From Cytophagaceae bacterium (lineage in GTDB: Bacteria; Bacteroidota; Bacteroidia; Cytophagales; Flexibacteraceae): a stretch of DNA of 8,393 nucleotides. The notes beneath the pieces are model-generated. The model was not told the origin of the DNA, searched no databases, and was given only the letters and a program-made list of their open reading frames with translations. How positions within the stretch are numbered: position 1 is the first letter of the stretch; each line of letters opens with the position of its first letter. The stretch is from positions 1 through 8,393 of the forward strand of contig CANHWS010000150.1 of assembly GCA_947464365.1 (NCBI GenBank). Direction: 5' to 3'. A program made the translations under genes and the position numbers. Positions 1-6,058 of the stretch are shown piece after piece.

Positions 1-234
1 TCTGGTAAGCTGACCTCATTCCGTGAGTTAATCGGTTTGTTTACCAAGTTTGCAGGCTATAACCCTGAAATCAAGCCCTTGCTGGACAAGCCAGTGGGTG
101 TGCACTCACGCTATGCCAACATGGACCATGTCAACAACACCTTTGGCTGGTATCCTAAAATTAGCCTAGAGGAAGGAATGAAGCGTGTTTATGATGCCTC
201 AGTGGCCCGCCTTGCAGAGCGCAACAAACAATAG
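1..234 (+). CDS. NAD-dependent epimerase/dehydratase (extended SDR), C-terminal fragment
   Basis: The frame is open from the first base of the window and ends at the TAG at 232-234, giving 77 residues of a gene whose start lies to the left. The visible part reads like the C-terminal substrate-binding half of extended short-chain dehydrogenases that act on nucleotide sugars: TSFRELIGLFTKFAGY is the usual helix after the 'GTG' turn. It is followed by R-Y-A-N-M-D, where family members carry the conserved R...D pair near the substrate, and by FGWYPKISLEEGMKRVYD, the near-universal 'LGW.P..sLeeGl..t..' ending. The Rossmann fold with the GxxGxxG and YxxxK residues is outside the window, so substrate (UDP-glucose, GDP-mannose or other) and exact reaction cannot be told. 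The gene is probably cytoplasmic and involved in polysaccharide or lipopolysaccharide sugar supply. Family assignment is firm; anything finer is inference. Confidence 0.85.
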   Translation, partial: SGKLTSFRELIGLFTKFAGYNPEIKPLLDKPVGVHSRYANMDHVNNTFGWYPKISLEEGMKRVYDASVARLAERNKQ

Positions 235-251
235 ATCTTGGCCGTCATGCT

Positions 252-280
252 GGTGTCCTATCAGAATTAGAAAGGACACC
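252..280 (+). terminator. Possible hairpin terminator after the epimerase gene
   Basis: An 8-bp perfect inverted repeat (GGTGTCCT at 252-259, AGGACACC at 273-280) with a 13-nt loop starts 17 bp after the stop codon at 234. Its position suits a terminator, but no run of T follows (the next bases are GCATTTCG), so it could equally be a transcript-stabilising stem or a binding site. Confidence 0.35.
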
Positions 281-430
281 GCATTTCGCCCATGGCAGGT
301 TAGTCCGTGATTTTGGCTGTATCCAGCCTGGTTAACCTGTCAAAACTATTAGGATGTCCTTTGCGTTAAAGAACAGGAAGACATCATAACAAACAAGCAA
401 GCACGCACCCAAACGGGGCGTTGGCAAGTC

Positions 431-1531
431 ATGAACTACACACCATTCGAAGCCACCATAACCAAAGTTACTCAGCTAACTGCAGACACAATCAGCATTG
501 CATTTGAGCAACCGGAAGGCGCCCCCCTGAGCTATTATCCTGGCCAATACCTAACCCTGATTGCCGATGTAAACGGCAATGAGGTCCGGAGAGCTTATTC
601 GCTTTGCAGCAGTACTTATGCCAACGAATTGCCAACTGTTGCTGTCAAAGCAGTGCCCAACGGAGTCCTCAGCACGTACCTATTATCCCAAGCTAAGGCC
701 GGAAGTAAGTTGCGTCTGTTGGCACCTATGGGCCACTTCATGCTCGAGGTCCAACCGCTTAAGGCACGCCATATCGTCCTTATTGGGGCAGGGAGCGGCA
801 TTACCCCACTTTATAGCATCCTGAAATCTGTACTGCTAGCAGAGCCAAACAGCCTCGTGACGCTCATTTATGGCAACCGCACTGAGGATAGCATTATTTT
901 CGGTCAGGAGCTATATGACTGGCAACAAAAGTACCCTGCGCGACTCAAGGTCATCAACTGCCTTAGCAAGGCGCCTGAGACTTGGTATGGACCAAAAGGT
1001 CGGCTCGATGCCGATTTATTGGCTGAGTTGCTCGAGCAATCTGCACCCGTTATCAGTGTCAGCGAAACACACTATTACCTCTGTGGCCCGGATGGCCTGA
1101 TGGAAACCGCAACAGCCGAACTCAAAAAGGCAGGTGTAAAACCATATCAGATCCATAAAGAAAGTTTTTTCCATGCGGTAGATGAGGCTGCTCGTGAAGC
1201 TGCCTTGGCCGCTGCCGCTGCTGCTGTCACTTCAGCACATGACGACCCTAGCCAAGGACGGGAAGTGCTTATCAAGTTCGAAGGAGACGAGTACACTGTA
1301 TTAGTTAAACCAGAGGACACGATCTTGAGTGCTGCTCTGGACCAAGACATTCCATTGCCGTACAGTTGCCAAGCAGGGCTCTGTACAGCCTGCCGCGCCC
1401 GCTGCATGGACGGCAAGGTTCATATGGATGAGATGGAAGGCCTCAGCCAGTCCGAAGCTGACGAGGGTTATGTCCTTTGCTGCGTTGCCCACCCATTGAC
1501 TAAGGGTGTCGTGATCGATTATAATGCCTAG
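431..1531 (+). CDS. PaaE-like ferredoxin reductase: FAD/NAD(P)H domain plus C-terminal 2Fe-2S
   Basis: This 366-residue soluble flavo-iron-sulfur reductase should pass electrons from NAD(P)H through FAD to a 2Fe-2S centre and on to a partner oxygenase or other acceptor. Domains in order: a ferredoxin-reductase FAD domain (about 1-110) with the RxYS flavin motif R54-A-Y-S57; an NAD(P)-binding domain (about 112-250) with GAGSGITP (119-126), YGNRTED and the late C218-G-P; an alanine-rich linker (about 252-268); and a plant-type 2Fe-2S ferredoxin domain (about 277-366) with C313-x4-C318-x2-C321 and a fourth ligand in GYVLCCVAHP, most likely C351 by comparison with the family's YVLxCxxHP. Length and order match PaaE, the reductase of the phenylacetyl-CoA epoxidase, but no paaABCD genes are nearby. 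The physiological partner is therefore unknown and the name should stay generic. The ATG at 431 is the natural start because the FAD domain begins directly after it. The upstream gap and downstream terminator suggest a monocistronic gene. Confidence 0.93.
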   Translation: MNYTPFEATITKVTQLTADTISIAFEQPEGAPLSYYPGQYLTLIADVNGNEVRRAYSLCSSTYANELPTVAVKAVPNGVLSTYLLSQAKAGSKLRLLAPMGHFMLEVQPLKARHIVLIGAGSGITPLYSILKSVLLAEPNSLVTLIYGNRTEDSIIFGQELYDWQQKYPARLKVINCLSKAPETWYGPKGRLDADLLAELLEQSAPVISVSETHYYLCGPDGLMETATAELKKAGVKPYQIHKESFFHAVDEAAREAALAAAAAAVTSAHDDPSQGREVLIKFEGDEYTVLVKPEDTILSAALDQDIPLPYSCQAGLCTACRARCMDGKVHMDEMEGLSQSEADEGYVLCCVAHPLTKGVVIDYNA

Positions 1532-1597
1532 CAAGTTATTTCAGTTTGGGCCGACGGACATATCCAATTTTCAACCCTAAGATGTTTCACTAGACAC

Positions 1598-1640
1598 AAA
1601 AACTCCCGACCAACGCTTTGTTGATCGGGAGTTTTAGCTT
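1598..1640. terminator. Bidirectional intrinsic terminator between convergent genes
   Basis: An 11-bp perfect stem (1599-1609 with 1625-1635, core CTCCCGA/TCGGGAG) continues past one C·A mismatch (1610/1624) into CAAC/GTTG with the loop GCTTT. The stem is flanked by five A on the left and TTTT on the right, followed by the T-rich AGCTTTT. The A and T tracts let it work on both strands, which fits its place between the reductase (ending 1531) and the PAS gene (ending 1665). The C·A mismatch becomes a U·G wobble in the minus-strand transcript, so the hairpin is unbroken in that direction. Confidence 0.92.
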
Positions 1641-1664
1641 TTAACAGATTTGTATCAGGAAAGT

Positions 1665-3761
1665 CTAGGCACTTCGGCGGATAAATCGATGGCTTGCTTC
1701 AGTTGTGGGATCTGCAGATTTGGGCAACGGTGTTCGCACGATGACACAATCAAACCGCGTTTCGTGTGGGTCATAATTGGTTGTGACCTTATCCAAAACA
1801 CCTGCGAGCCTGTATGGTTGGCCCAAGATGTTGTTCATGATCACCCCTTGCATGGTGACTAAGGTATAATCACCATTGGCATTTCGAAGCCGGACTATCC
1901 AGTCAAACCGTTCGATGTCTTCATAGTTGTTGAGCAACTTAGTCCACGAAGCAACAAAAGGCATAAAGTCCTCGGGATGAATCATGGCACGCACGTCTTG
2001 GCAGGTGATCGGCATGTTATGTTGGCCATAGCCTAGCATCTTAGCAAATCCTTCAGACCAAACACAGATGTCATAATCCTGAACCAGAAAACTAGTCGGT
2101 AGCTCCCATGTATAGGCCTGTACATCAAATCCTTCGCGGCGGAAATGCCCCATCGGCGGGACATGAGACGGAGTGGCGACAAAGTCATTAAGCGTTGTCC
2201 AGAATCCACGCAAACGCATCGGATGACCATTTTCTGTGCGCTCTGTGGCAGCCTCTAGGTCCACCCTAATGTACTCGCCAGTAGATTGTTTCAGGCGACA
2301 AACCATCTGGAGTGGGGTCTCACCAGACAAATCTTGGAGATGGGTCCGCAAGACTTGCAAAAATGTAAAACGCTCGTCTGGGTGGAAAAGCTCCAACAAG
2401 GCGGCAAAAGTTGTTGCCGGCGGCATTTGGTACCCCAAAGCCTTGCTGCCAACTGCCGAAATCCAGATGGGATGTTTGCCCGTCAGCTGCAAGTCCGATG
2501 GCAAAGAGAACTCAAACCATGTTTCTGACCTAAAGGCCTCGCTTTGGTGGCTAGCCTGCATTTCGTTAACAAATGATGGTCGGCTACGAGACAAGCTGAT
2601 CATTTCTAGCGGCTCGACCAGATCATTGTTGGTTTCAGTCCTGTCCTGTGGCTCAGCATTAAGGTCGGGCAAATCGATTACATGGGCACCGGGCCCGTCG
2701 GTATGAACTGCATAATAAGTATTGTTCTCGTCAAAGCCCAGGAAAGTAGTCTCTTGTTCTAGCTCCTCTAAAAGCTCCGCATCCTCTACTACTAGCGACT
2801 TGGCCTCGGGCATGGTTGAAAAATCCGTAACAGTCGTAATCCCAAAGTCCTGAACTTCTAGGTCTTCTGGTAACCGGGTTTTGACCTCACGCAAAGGAAG
2901 GACAACTTCCTCCTCGTCAAAAAACAGGTCGAGGTGCTCTTCGTCAGGAATCTCGACTGGTTGGGCAAAACTGCTGATGTAAGCTTTGTACTCGTCTGTG
3001 GTAAGGGCCGATTTGGTTTGGGTTGCATTGGTATTTACTAGTTGAGGCCTAGTATAACCGAAAAACTCTTGGTCTAGGAATGCCCTCACCGAGCTTAGCT
3101 GACCAGGAAGTACAGCCCTTAGGTAATAGAAAACCATACCTACAAAAAACACTAGTATGCTGAAGCAAAAGACAATAATCCCTGCAAGTTGAATATTGCG
3201 GGAACGGTCAGCTGCATGACGAAAGGCATTAATGCTGCTAAGTAGCTGGGCATGAAAGGTCTTGACAGAGGCTCTATATTGTTTATACGCCTTCCGGTCA
3301 AGCCTTTTCATCGTAGGATCATTAATTAGCAGGGCCTCGTGATACTGCTGAAGGTCATGCCATGAGTCAATGACGGCATCGGCACTTTTGGTAAGGGATG
3401 CAACGTTCGAAAGTTTAGAGTCGGCCAGGATCTGTTCGTTATAGACCAGTTTTTGCCAAAATGTTGATTGCAGGTCATTTAAGTAGGCTAGCTCTCCTTT
3501 GTACCGTGAATGTGCTCGGGCTACTTTGGTGCCAACAAGTTTGGTACGGGATAATTGCTGCTCCCAGCGGGTGACCCCATGTTCAAACCGCACCATACGG
3601 CTGGCCGTGGTGATCAGCTCAATCTCTTCTTGTTGGTAATAGTAGATCACCGACGCCGAACAAATACCCAAGATAAACATCCCAAGCAGGGCACGTAATA
3701 TCTGCAGTTTTATATCATACCTGCGGGCCAGACGGTTAATGCTGAGTTTTCGGATGGGCAT
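1665..3761 (-). CDS. Two-pass membrane protein with two cytoplasmic PAS domains and no output domain
   Basis: The gene encodes a likely sensory protein of 698 residues from the ATG at 3761; an in-frame ATG at 3839 would add 26 residues. In order: a short basic N-terminus; TM1 (about 20-42); a helical extracytoplasmic segment (about 43-188) resembling the four-helix ligand-binding modules of chemoreceptors; TM2 (about 189-217, IQLAGIIVFCFSILVFFVGM); a long, partly strongly acidic linker (about 218-414, e.g. DEE and FDEEE runs); PAS1 (about 415-526) with LFHPDERF and RLKQSTGEYI; PAS2 (about 549-661) with MLGYGQ, MIHPEDF and RLRNANGDYT; and a 37-residue tail. These are PAS_3/PAC-type landmarks. 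No HAMP, histidine kinase, GGDEF, MCP or DNA-binding domain follows, and the terminator just downstream shows that nothing has been cut off. I chose the later start because it places a normal short cytosolic tail before TM1 and a TACATTTG box (3795-3788) sits between the two ATGs. The signal sensed and the partner are unknown. Confidence 0.85.
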   Translation of the reverse strand: MPIRKLSINRLARRYDIKLQILRALLGMFILGICSASVIYYYQQEEIELITTASRMVRFEHGVTRWEQQLSRTKLVGTKVARAHSRYKGELAYLNDLQSTFWQKLVYNEQILADSKLSNVASLTKSADAVIDSWHDLQQYHEALLINDPTMKRLDRKAYKQYRASVKTFHAQLLSSINAFRHAADRSRNIQLAGIIVFCFSILVFFVGMVFYYLRAVLPGQLSSVRAFLDQEFFGYTRPQLVNTNATQTKSALTTDEYKAYISSFAQPVEIPDEEHLDLFFDEEEVVLPLREVKTRLPEDLEVQDFGITTVTDFSTMPEAKSLVVEDAELLEELEQETTFLGFDENNTYYAVHTDGPGAHVIDLPDLNAEPQDRTETNNDLVEPLEMISLSRSRPSFVNEMQASHQSEAFRSETWFEFSLPSDLQLTGKHPIWISAVGSKALGYQMPPATTFAALLELFHPDERFTFLQVLRTHLQDLSGETPLQMVCRLKQSTGEYIRVDLEAATERTENGHPMRLRGFWTTLNDFVATPSHVPPMGHFRREGFDVQAYTWELPTSFLVQDYDICVWSEGFAKMLGYGQHNMPITCQDVRAMIHPEDFMPFVASWTKLLNNYEDIERFDWIVRLRNANGDYTLVTMQGVIMNNILGQPYRLAGVLDKVTTNYDPHETRFDCVIVRTPLPKSADPTTEASHRFIRRSA

Positions 3762-3787
3762 AACAATAGGAGTTGAATGAAGCTGGA

Positions 3788-3795
3788 CAAATGTA
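3788..3795 (-). promoter_or_regulatory. Putative -7 box (TACATTTG) for the PAS gene
   Basis: Read on the minus strand this is TACATTTG, an exact match to the Bacteroidota -7 consensus TAnnTTTG. Transcription would begin about 20 nt before the ATG at 3761, which supports that start over the one at 3839. No good -33 TTG/TTTG is visible at the expected distance, so the call rests on one box. Confidence 0.3.
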
Positions 3796-3898
3796 TTCCC
3801 GACATATCCACTAGTCGTAAGCCATCTTGAGGCAAACATTACATCCGTTAGGGATTGCCGAAGGTTACATTTTCGTCATTCTACACCCCAATTATACT

Positions 3899-3919
3899 TT
3901 GTTAATCTGAGATTAAAAA
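3899..3919. promoter_or_regulatory. Dyad TTAATC-TGA-GATTAA between divergent PAS and purE genes
   Basis: Perfect 6-bp arms (TTAATC at 3902-3907, GATTAA at 3911-3916) surround TGA. The symmetry extends outward after one mismatch to TT/AA. It lies directly after a near -7 box on the plus strand (TATACTTTG, 3893-3901, one base too long for TAnnTTTG). There is no T-run after it on either strand, so it looks like an operator rather than a terminator. The regulator is unknown. Confidence 0.3.
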
Positions 3920-3991
3920 GCAAAGACCTGACAAAAACGACCACATAGGTCATTTAAGAGATCAGACCATTGAACCTAGACATCAGTAGGG

Positions 3992-4077
3992 AGGGTAGGT
4001 TGTTTCAGAAATCTAGCGGACCTTTGCGGCCTGACTTGTCGGCCCATCCTACCCTGAGGAAGGCCTTCGTATCCTCA
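3992..4077 (+). promoter_or_regulatory. Nested inverted repeats in the purE leader
   Basis: Three inverted repeats lie just upstream of purE. An 8-bp long-range pair (AGGGTAGG at 3992-3999, CCTACCCT at 4048-4055) encloses a GGCC...GGCC pair (4028-4031, 4041-4044). Immediately after comes TGAGGA/TCCTCA (4055-4060, 4072-4077) with an 11-nt loop holding the palindrome AAGGCCTT's right part. The last hairpin ends 11 nt before the ATG at 4089, close enough to affect ribosome access. A 7/8 match to the -7 box (GACCTTTG, 4019-4026) lies inside the outer pair. I do not recognise a known riboswitch here. Confidence 0.3.
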
Positions 4078-4088
4078 AGACTAGCAAA

Positions 4089-4580
4089 ATGGTTTCAATT
4101 ATAATGGGATCGGCCTCTGATATGCCGATCATGGAGCAAGCTGCCGATATCCTCCAGAAGCTTGGTATTCCCTTCGAGCTTGATATTGTATCAGCCCATA
4201 GGACACCAGAAAAGATGTTTGCCTACGCCAAAGGCGCACGTGGTCGAGGCGTGAAGGTGGTGGTGGCGGGTGCAGGTGGCGCGGCCCATTTGCCGGGGAT
4301 GGTGGCTTCTTTGACGAGTCTTCCTGTCGTTGGAGTGCCGATCAAAAGCAGCAATAGCATCGACGGCTGGGACTCAATGTTATCGATCCTGCAGATGCCT
4401 AATGGGATACCTGTCGCAACCGTAGCGGTAAATGCAGGTATGAATGGAGGATTGATGGCTGCTCGCATTCTGGGCGCCACTGATCATTTAATTGCTGCCA
4501 AACTAGATCAATATCAGGCAGATCTGGCCCAAAAGGTACTTCAGGCATCTGCCTTGCTAAACCCTAAAGACGAGCTCTAG
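4089..4580 (+). CDS. purE: 5-(carboxyamino)imidazole ribonucleotide mutase (class I PurE)
   Basis: PurE moves the carboxyl group of N5-CAIR to C4 of the imidazole ring, giving CAIR, in de novo purine synthesis in the cytoplasm; the class I enzyme is an octamer. The 163-residue product has the usual full length. Family motifs are all present: GSASD (residues 7-11) for substrate phosphate/ribose contact, the SAHRTP loop (35-40) with the catalytic His37, GAGGAAHLPGM (61-71) with the second conserved His67, GVP (82-84), and QMPNGIPVATVAVN (102-115). The motif set is that of the mutase, which normally works with the ATP-dependent PurK, rather than the class II AIR carboxylase. No purK or other pur gene is adjacent, so purE stands alone here between a divergent and a convergent gene. 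The start at 4089 places MVSIIMGS at the N-terminus, exactly as expected. There is no Shine-Dalgarno sequence. Confidence 0.97.
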   Translation: MVSIIMGSASDMPIMEQAADILQKLGIPFELDIVSAHRTPEKMFAYAKGARGRGVKVVVAGAGGAAHLPGMVASLTSLPVVGVPIKSSNSIDGWDSMLSILQMPNGIPVATVAVNAGMNGGLMAARILGATDHLIAAKLDQYQADLAQKVLQASALLNPKDEL

Positions 4581-4627
4581 AGCAAATCTGCACGCAAACC
4601 AGGTATCAGATTAGCCAAAAGACTACC
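4581..4627. other. Short convergent gap between purE and the LysM gene
   Basis: No convincing terminator is seen in these 47 bp. There are only weak symmetries: a perfect 10-bp palindrome GCTCTAGAGC (4574-4583) overlaps the purE stop codon, and a 6-bp pair AATCTG/CAGATT (4585-4590, 4607-4612) has a 16-nt spacer. Neither is followed by a T-run. The two transcripts may therefore overlap at their 3' ends. Confidence 0.4.
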
Positions 4628-5566
4628 CTACTTTGGAGTCGATGTTGTAACCTGCTGGCTATAAGTGATGGTGACTGGGAAACGGCGTTCGGATGGCATC
4701 AGTTTTTCGAACGTGCTTTTAGACAGTCGGACAACAAGTTTTTCGTTTGGGCCAATCTCTGGCAACTTGCCAACAACCTTAGCATACACTGATAGACCAT
4801 TGAGGTCGTTCTTGACCTTGAGCACTGAGCCTATTGCAGCAGTGCGGTGTAGACATTGTTGTTTGTTATTGTCATCTTGATCGATGCCCTCAGCAAGCCC
4901 TTTTTCGACTTGTTGCACTAGGCCACTTTCTTTGCCGACTGTGGGGGCACCAGCAACAGCTGCAATACTTTCAGGCATTGCCTCCTTGGCAGGCACAGCC
5001 CCTGGCTTAGGTGACGGGCTGCTAGTCTTTGGTGCGGCAACCGCAGTGGCCATTGCTACTGGTGGTCCAACAATGATACGCTGCCCTATCCGAATATTTG
5101 GGTTGGTCATGTTATTCCACTTCAGGATTTCAGCTACAGTTGTTTTGTAGGTCTTGGCGATCATCCCGAGGGTTTGGCCAACGCCAACAACATGTTGGGC
5201 ACGGCCTGCCGGATCTGGAGTGGCGGCAGTAGCGCTGTTATCAGGTAGTGGTGCTGGTTTGACAGCTGGTGCTACCTCCTTAGTGGCAAGACCTGCTTTT
5301 ACTGGTACCTTGATAACCTGATCAACTTTCAGCCCCTCTTGAAGGCCATCATTAAGAGCCCTAATTTCACTAACTGACGCTTGGTATTTACGTGCGATGC
5401 CAAACAAGGTCTGACCTTTTTCGACCTTGTGCATCACGACATTCGGATCATTTTGAGCAAATGCAGAGGTTCCCCCTCCTAGTTGGAGAAGGCAAAACAG
5501 GACCCCAAAACAAGCCAAACGTGAAATGGTGGTCGAAATAGGGATGGATATTATGGAAAAAACCAT
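4628..5566 (-). CDS. Secreted protein with two LysM domains and an RlpA-like double-psi beta-barrel
   Basis: The product is exported to the periplasm or envelope and probably binds peptidoglycan. From the ATG at 5566 it has 312 residues: a signal peptide (about 1-37, hydrophobic LACFGVLFCLLQLGG, cleavage after SAFA before QNDP); LysM1 (about 45-88, VEKGQTLFGIARKYQASVSEIRALN); a Pro/Ala-rich linker; LysM2 (about 124-168, VGVGQTLGMIAKTYKTTVAEILKWNN); a second Pro/Ala/Ser linker (about 169-216); and a C-terminal barrel (about 220-303) with LHRTAAIGSVLKV, VVGKLPEIG and RFPVTITY. LysM binds glycan chains. The barrel resembles that of RlpA; His240 of the HRT motif is retained, but I cannot identify the acidic catalytic pair with confidence, so lytic activity is unproven. 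ATGs at 5593 and 5656 are in frame but would put a long non-signal-like stretch ahead of the signal peptide. The gene is convergent with purE, with only 47 bp between the stops. Confidence 0.88.
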   Translation of the reverse strand: MVFSIISIPISTTISRLACFGVLFCLLQLGGGTSAFAQNDPNVVMHKVEKGQTLFGIARKYQASVSEIRALNDGLQEGLKVDQVIKVPVKAGLATKEVAPAVKPAPLPDNSATAATPDPAGRAQHVVGVGQTLGMIAKTYKTTVAEILKWNNMTNPNIRIGQRIIVGPPVAMATAVAAPKTSSPSPKPGAVPAKEAMPESIAAVAGAPTVGKESGLVQQVEKGLAEGIDQDDNNKQQCLHRTAAIGSVLKVKNDLNGLSVYAKVVGKLPEIGPNEKLVVRLSKSTFEKLMPSERRFPVTITYSQQVTTSTPK

Positions 5567-5653
5567 GGAGTGATGAAGCAAAACGGTGGACATCTGCAGA
5601 TCAGGATTGGTAGGCAACCTCAAGCGACATACGTAGATAAAATGGCTAAAGTG

Positions 5654-5682
5654 CAAATAAATAGCGCGGCGTTAAAGGACAA
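5654..5682 (-). promoter_or_regulatory. Putative promoter for the LysM gene
   Basis: Read on the minus strand, TTG (5682-5680) stands 18 bp ahead of TTTATTTG (5661-5654), a 7/8 match to TAnnTTTG. This gives the two-box layout of a Bacteroidota promoter. Transcription would start near 5647, about 80 nt before the chosen ATG at 5566 and just inside the ATG at 5656, which argues against that longest reading frame. Confidence 0.28.
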
Positions 5683-5713
5683 TTACTGGTATCTATCAAC
5701 GAACATAGTCGGA

Positions 5714-5725
5714 GGGCCTAGGCCC
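5714..5725. repeat. Perfect 12-bp palindrome GGGCCTAGGCCC
   Basis: This fully self-complementary GC-rich dyad is in the middle of the divergent gap between the LysM gene and gatB, upstream of the putative LysM promoter. It could be a protein-binding site. It is too short and has no loop for a good RNA hairpin. Confidence 0.4.
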
Positions 5726-5960
5726 AAATATACTATCAAAAGTTGGCCAATGAACAGGGACAAGCTAGAGATCTCATGGAGCTGGTTTATCAATAAAGGA
5801 CTTGGGCGAGCGTCATACGGATCAGACAGGGATCAACCTAGATAATTCAGGTTTGTTGAAGGGTCCCACCTTTACCTTGGTTGCGCAGCTGATTTGGAAC
5901 AGGCCTGAAGAGAGAAGCTGCTGCCTTCGCCTATCCCCATTCATAGCTGTATGGTAGATC

Positions 5961-6058
5961 CTAGGGCAAGTAAGGCGACAAAAAATGCGGTAAAATTGCC
6001 TAGTTTTGCTTTTGCTGACTGAGGCAAACCTCTGCTAGAGGTTTTGGTGGTTCGCACC
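5961..6058 (+). promoter_or_regulatory. Cluster of hairpins in the gatB promoter/leader region
   Basis: Four inverted repeats follow one another just ahead of gatB: CTAGGGCAA/TTGCCTAG (5961-5969, 5996-6003; one bulged G, 26-nt loop) followed by T-rich TTTGCTTTTGC; TTTGC/GCAAA (6011-6015, 6024-6028); AAACCTCT/AGAGGTTT (6026-6033, 6037-6044; 3-nt loop); and GGTG/CACC (6046-6049, 6055-6058). The second and third share bases 6026-6028 and so exclude each other. This resembles a folding switch or terminator-like leader, but no known element is recognised. Confidence 0.35.
6001..6008 (+). promoter_or_regulatory. Putative -7 box (TAGTTTTG) for gatB
   Basis: This is an exact match to TAnnTTTG, 85 bp before the gatB ATG. 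The transcript would start near 6015 and carry the 6026-6044 hairpin in its leader. No TTG is seen at the usual -33 position, and the box overlaps the right arm of the 5961-6003 inverted repeat. Confidence 0.33.

Noticed and set aside
235..430. Clear promoter for the reductase gene
   Set aside because: Only a 7/8 match to the -7 box (TGATTTTG, 308-315) is present, with no -33 partner, which is too weak to annotate.
1147..1416. Serine/alanine-rich minus-strand open frame opposite the reductase
   Set aside because: Its composition is the expected antisense of the GCN-rich linker and the 2Fe-2S domain; the plus strand is clearly coding.
2236..2706. Plus-strand open frame of 156 codons inside the PAS gene
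   Set aside because: It lies wholly opposite the PAS1 and linker coding sequence, shows no domain-like sequence, and the minus-strand frame gives clear PAS motifs.
4234..4245. CACGTG core inside purE as a parS site
   Set aside because: The flanks match the parS consensus at only about two of ten positions, and the hexamer is explained by conserved coding sequence.
5570..5845. Plus-strand open frame of 91 codons in the gap before gatB
   Set aside because: It begins opposite the LysM signal-peptide region, has no recognisable motif and an unusual composition for a protein of this genome.
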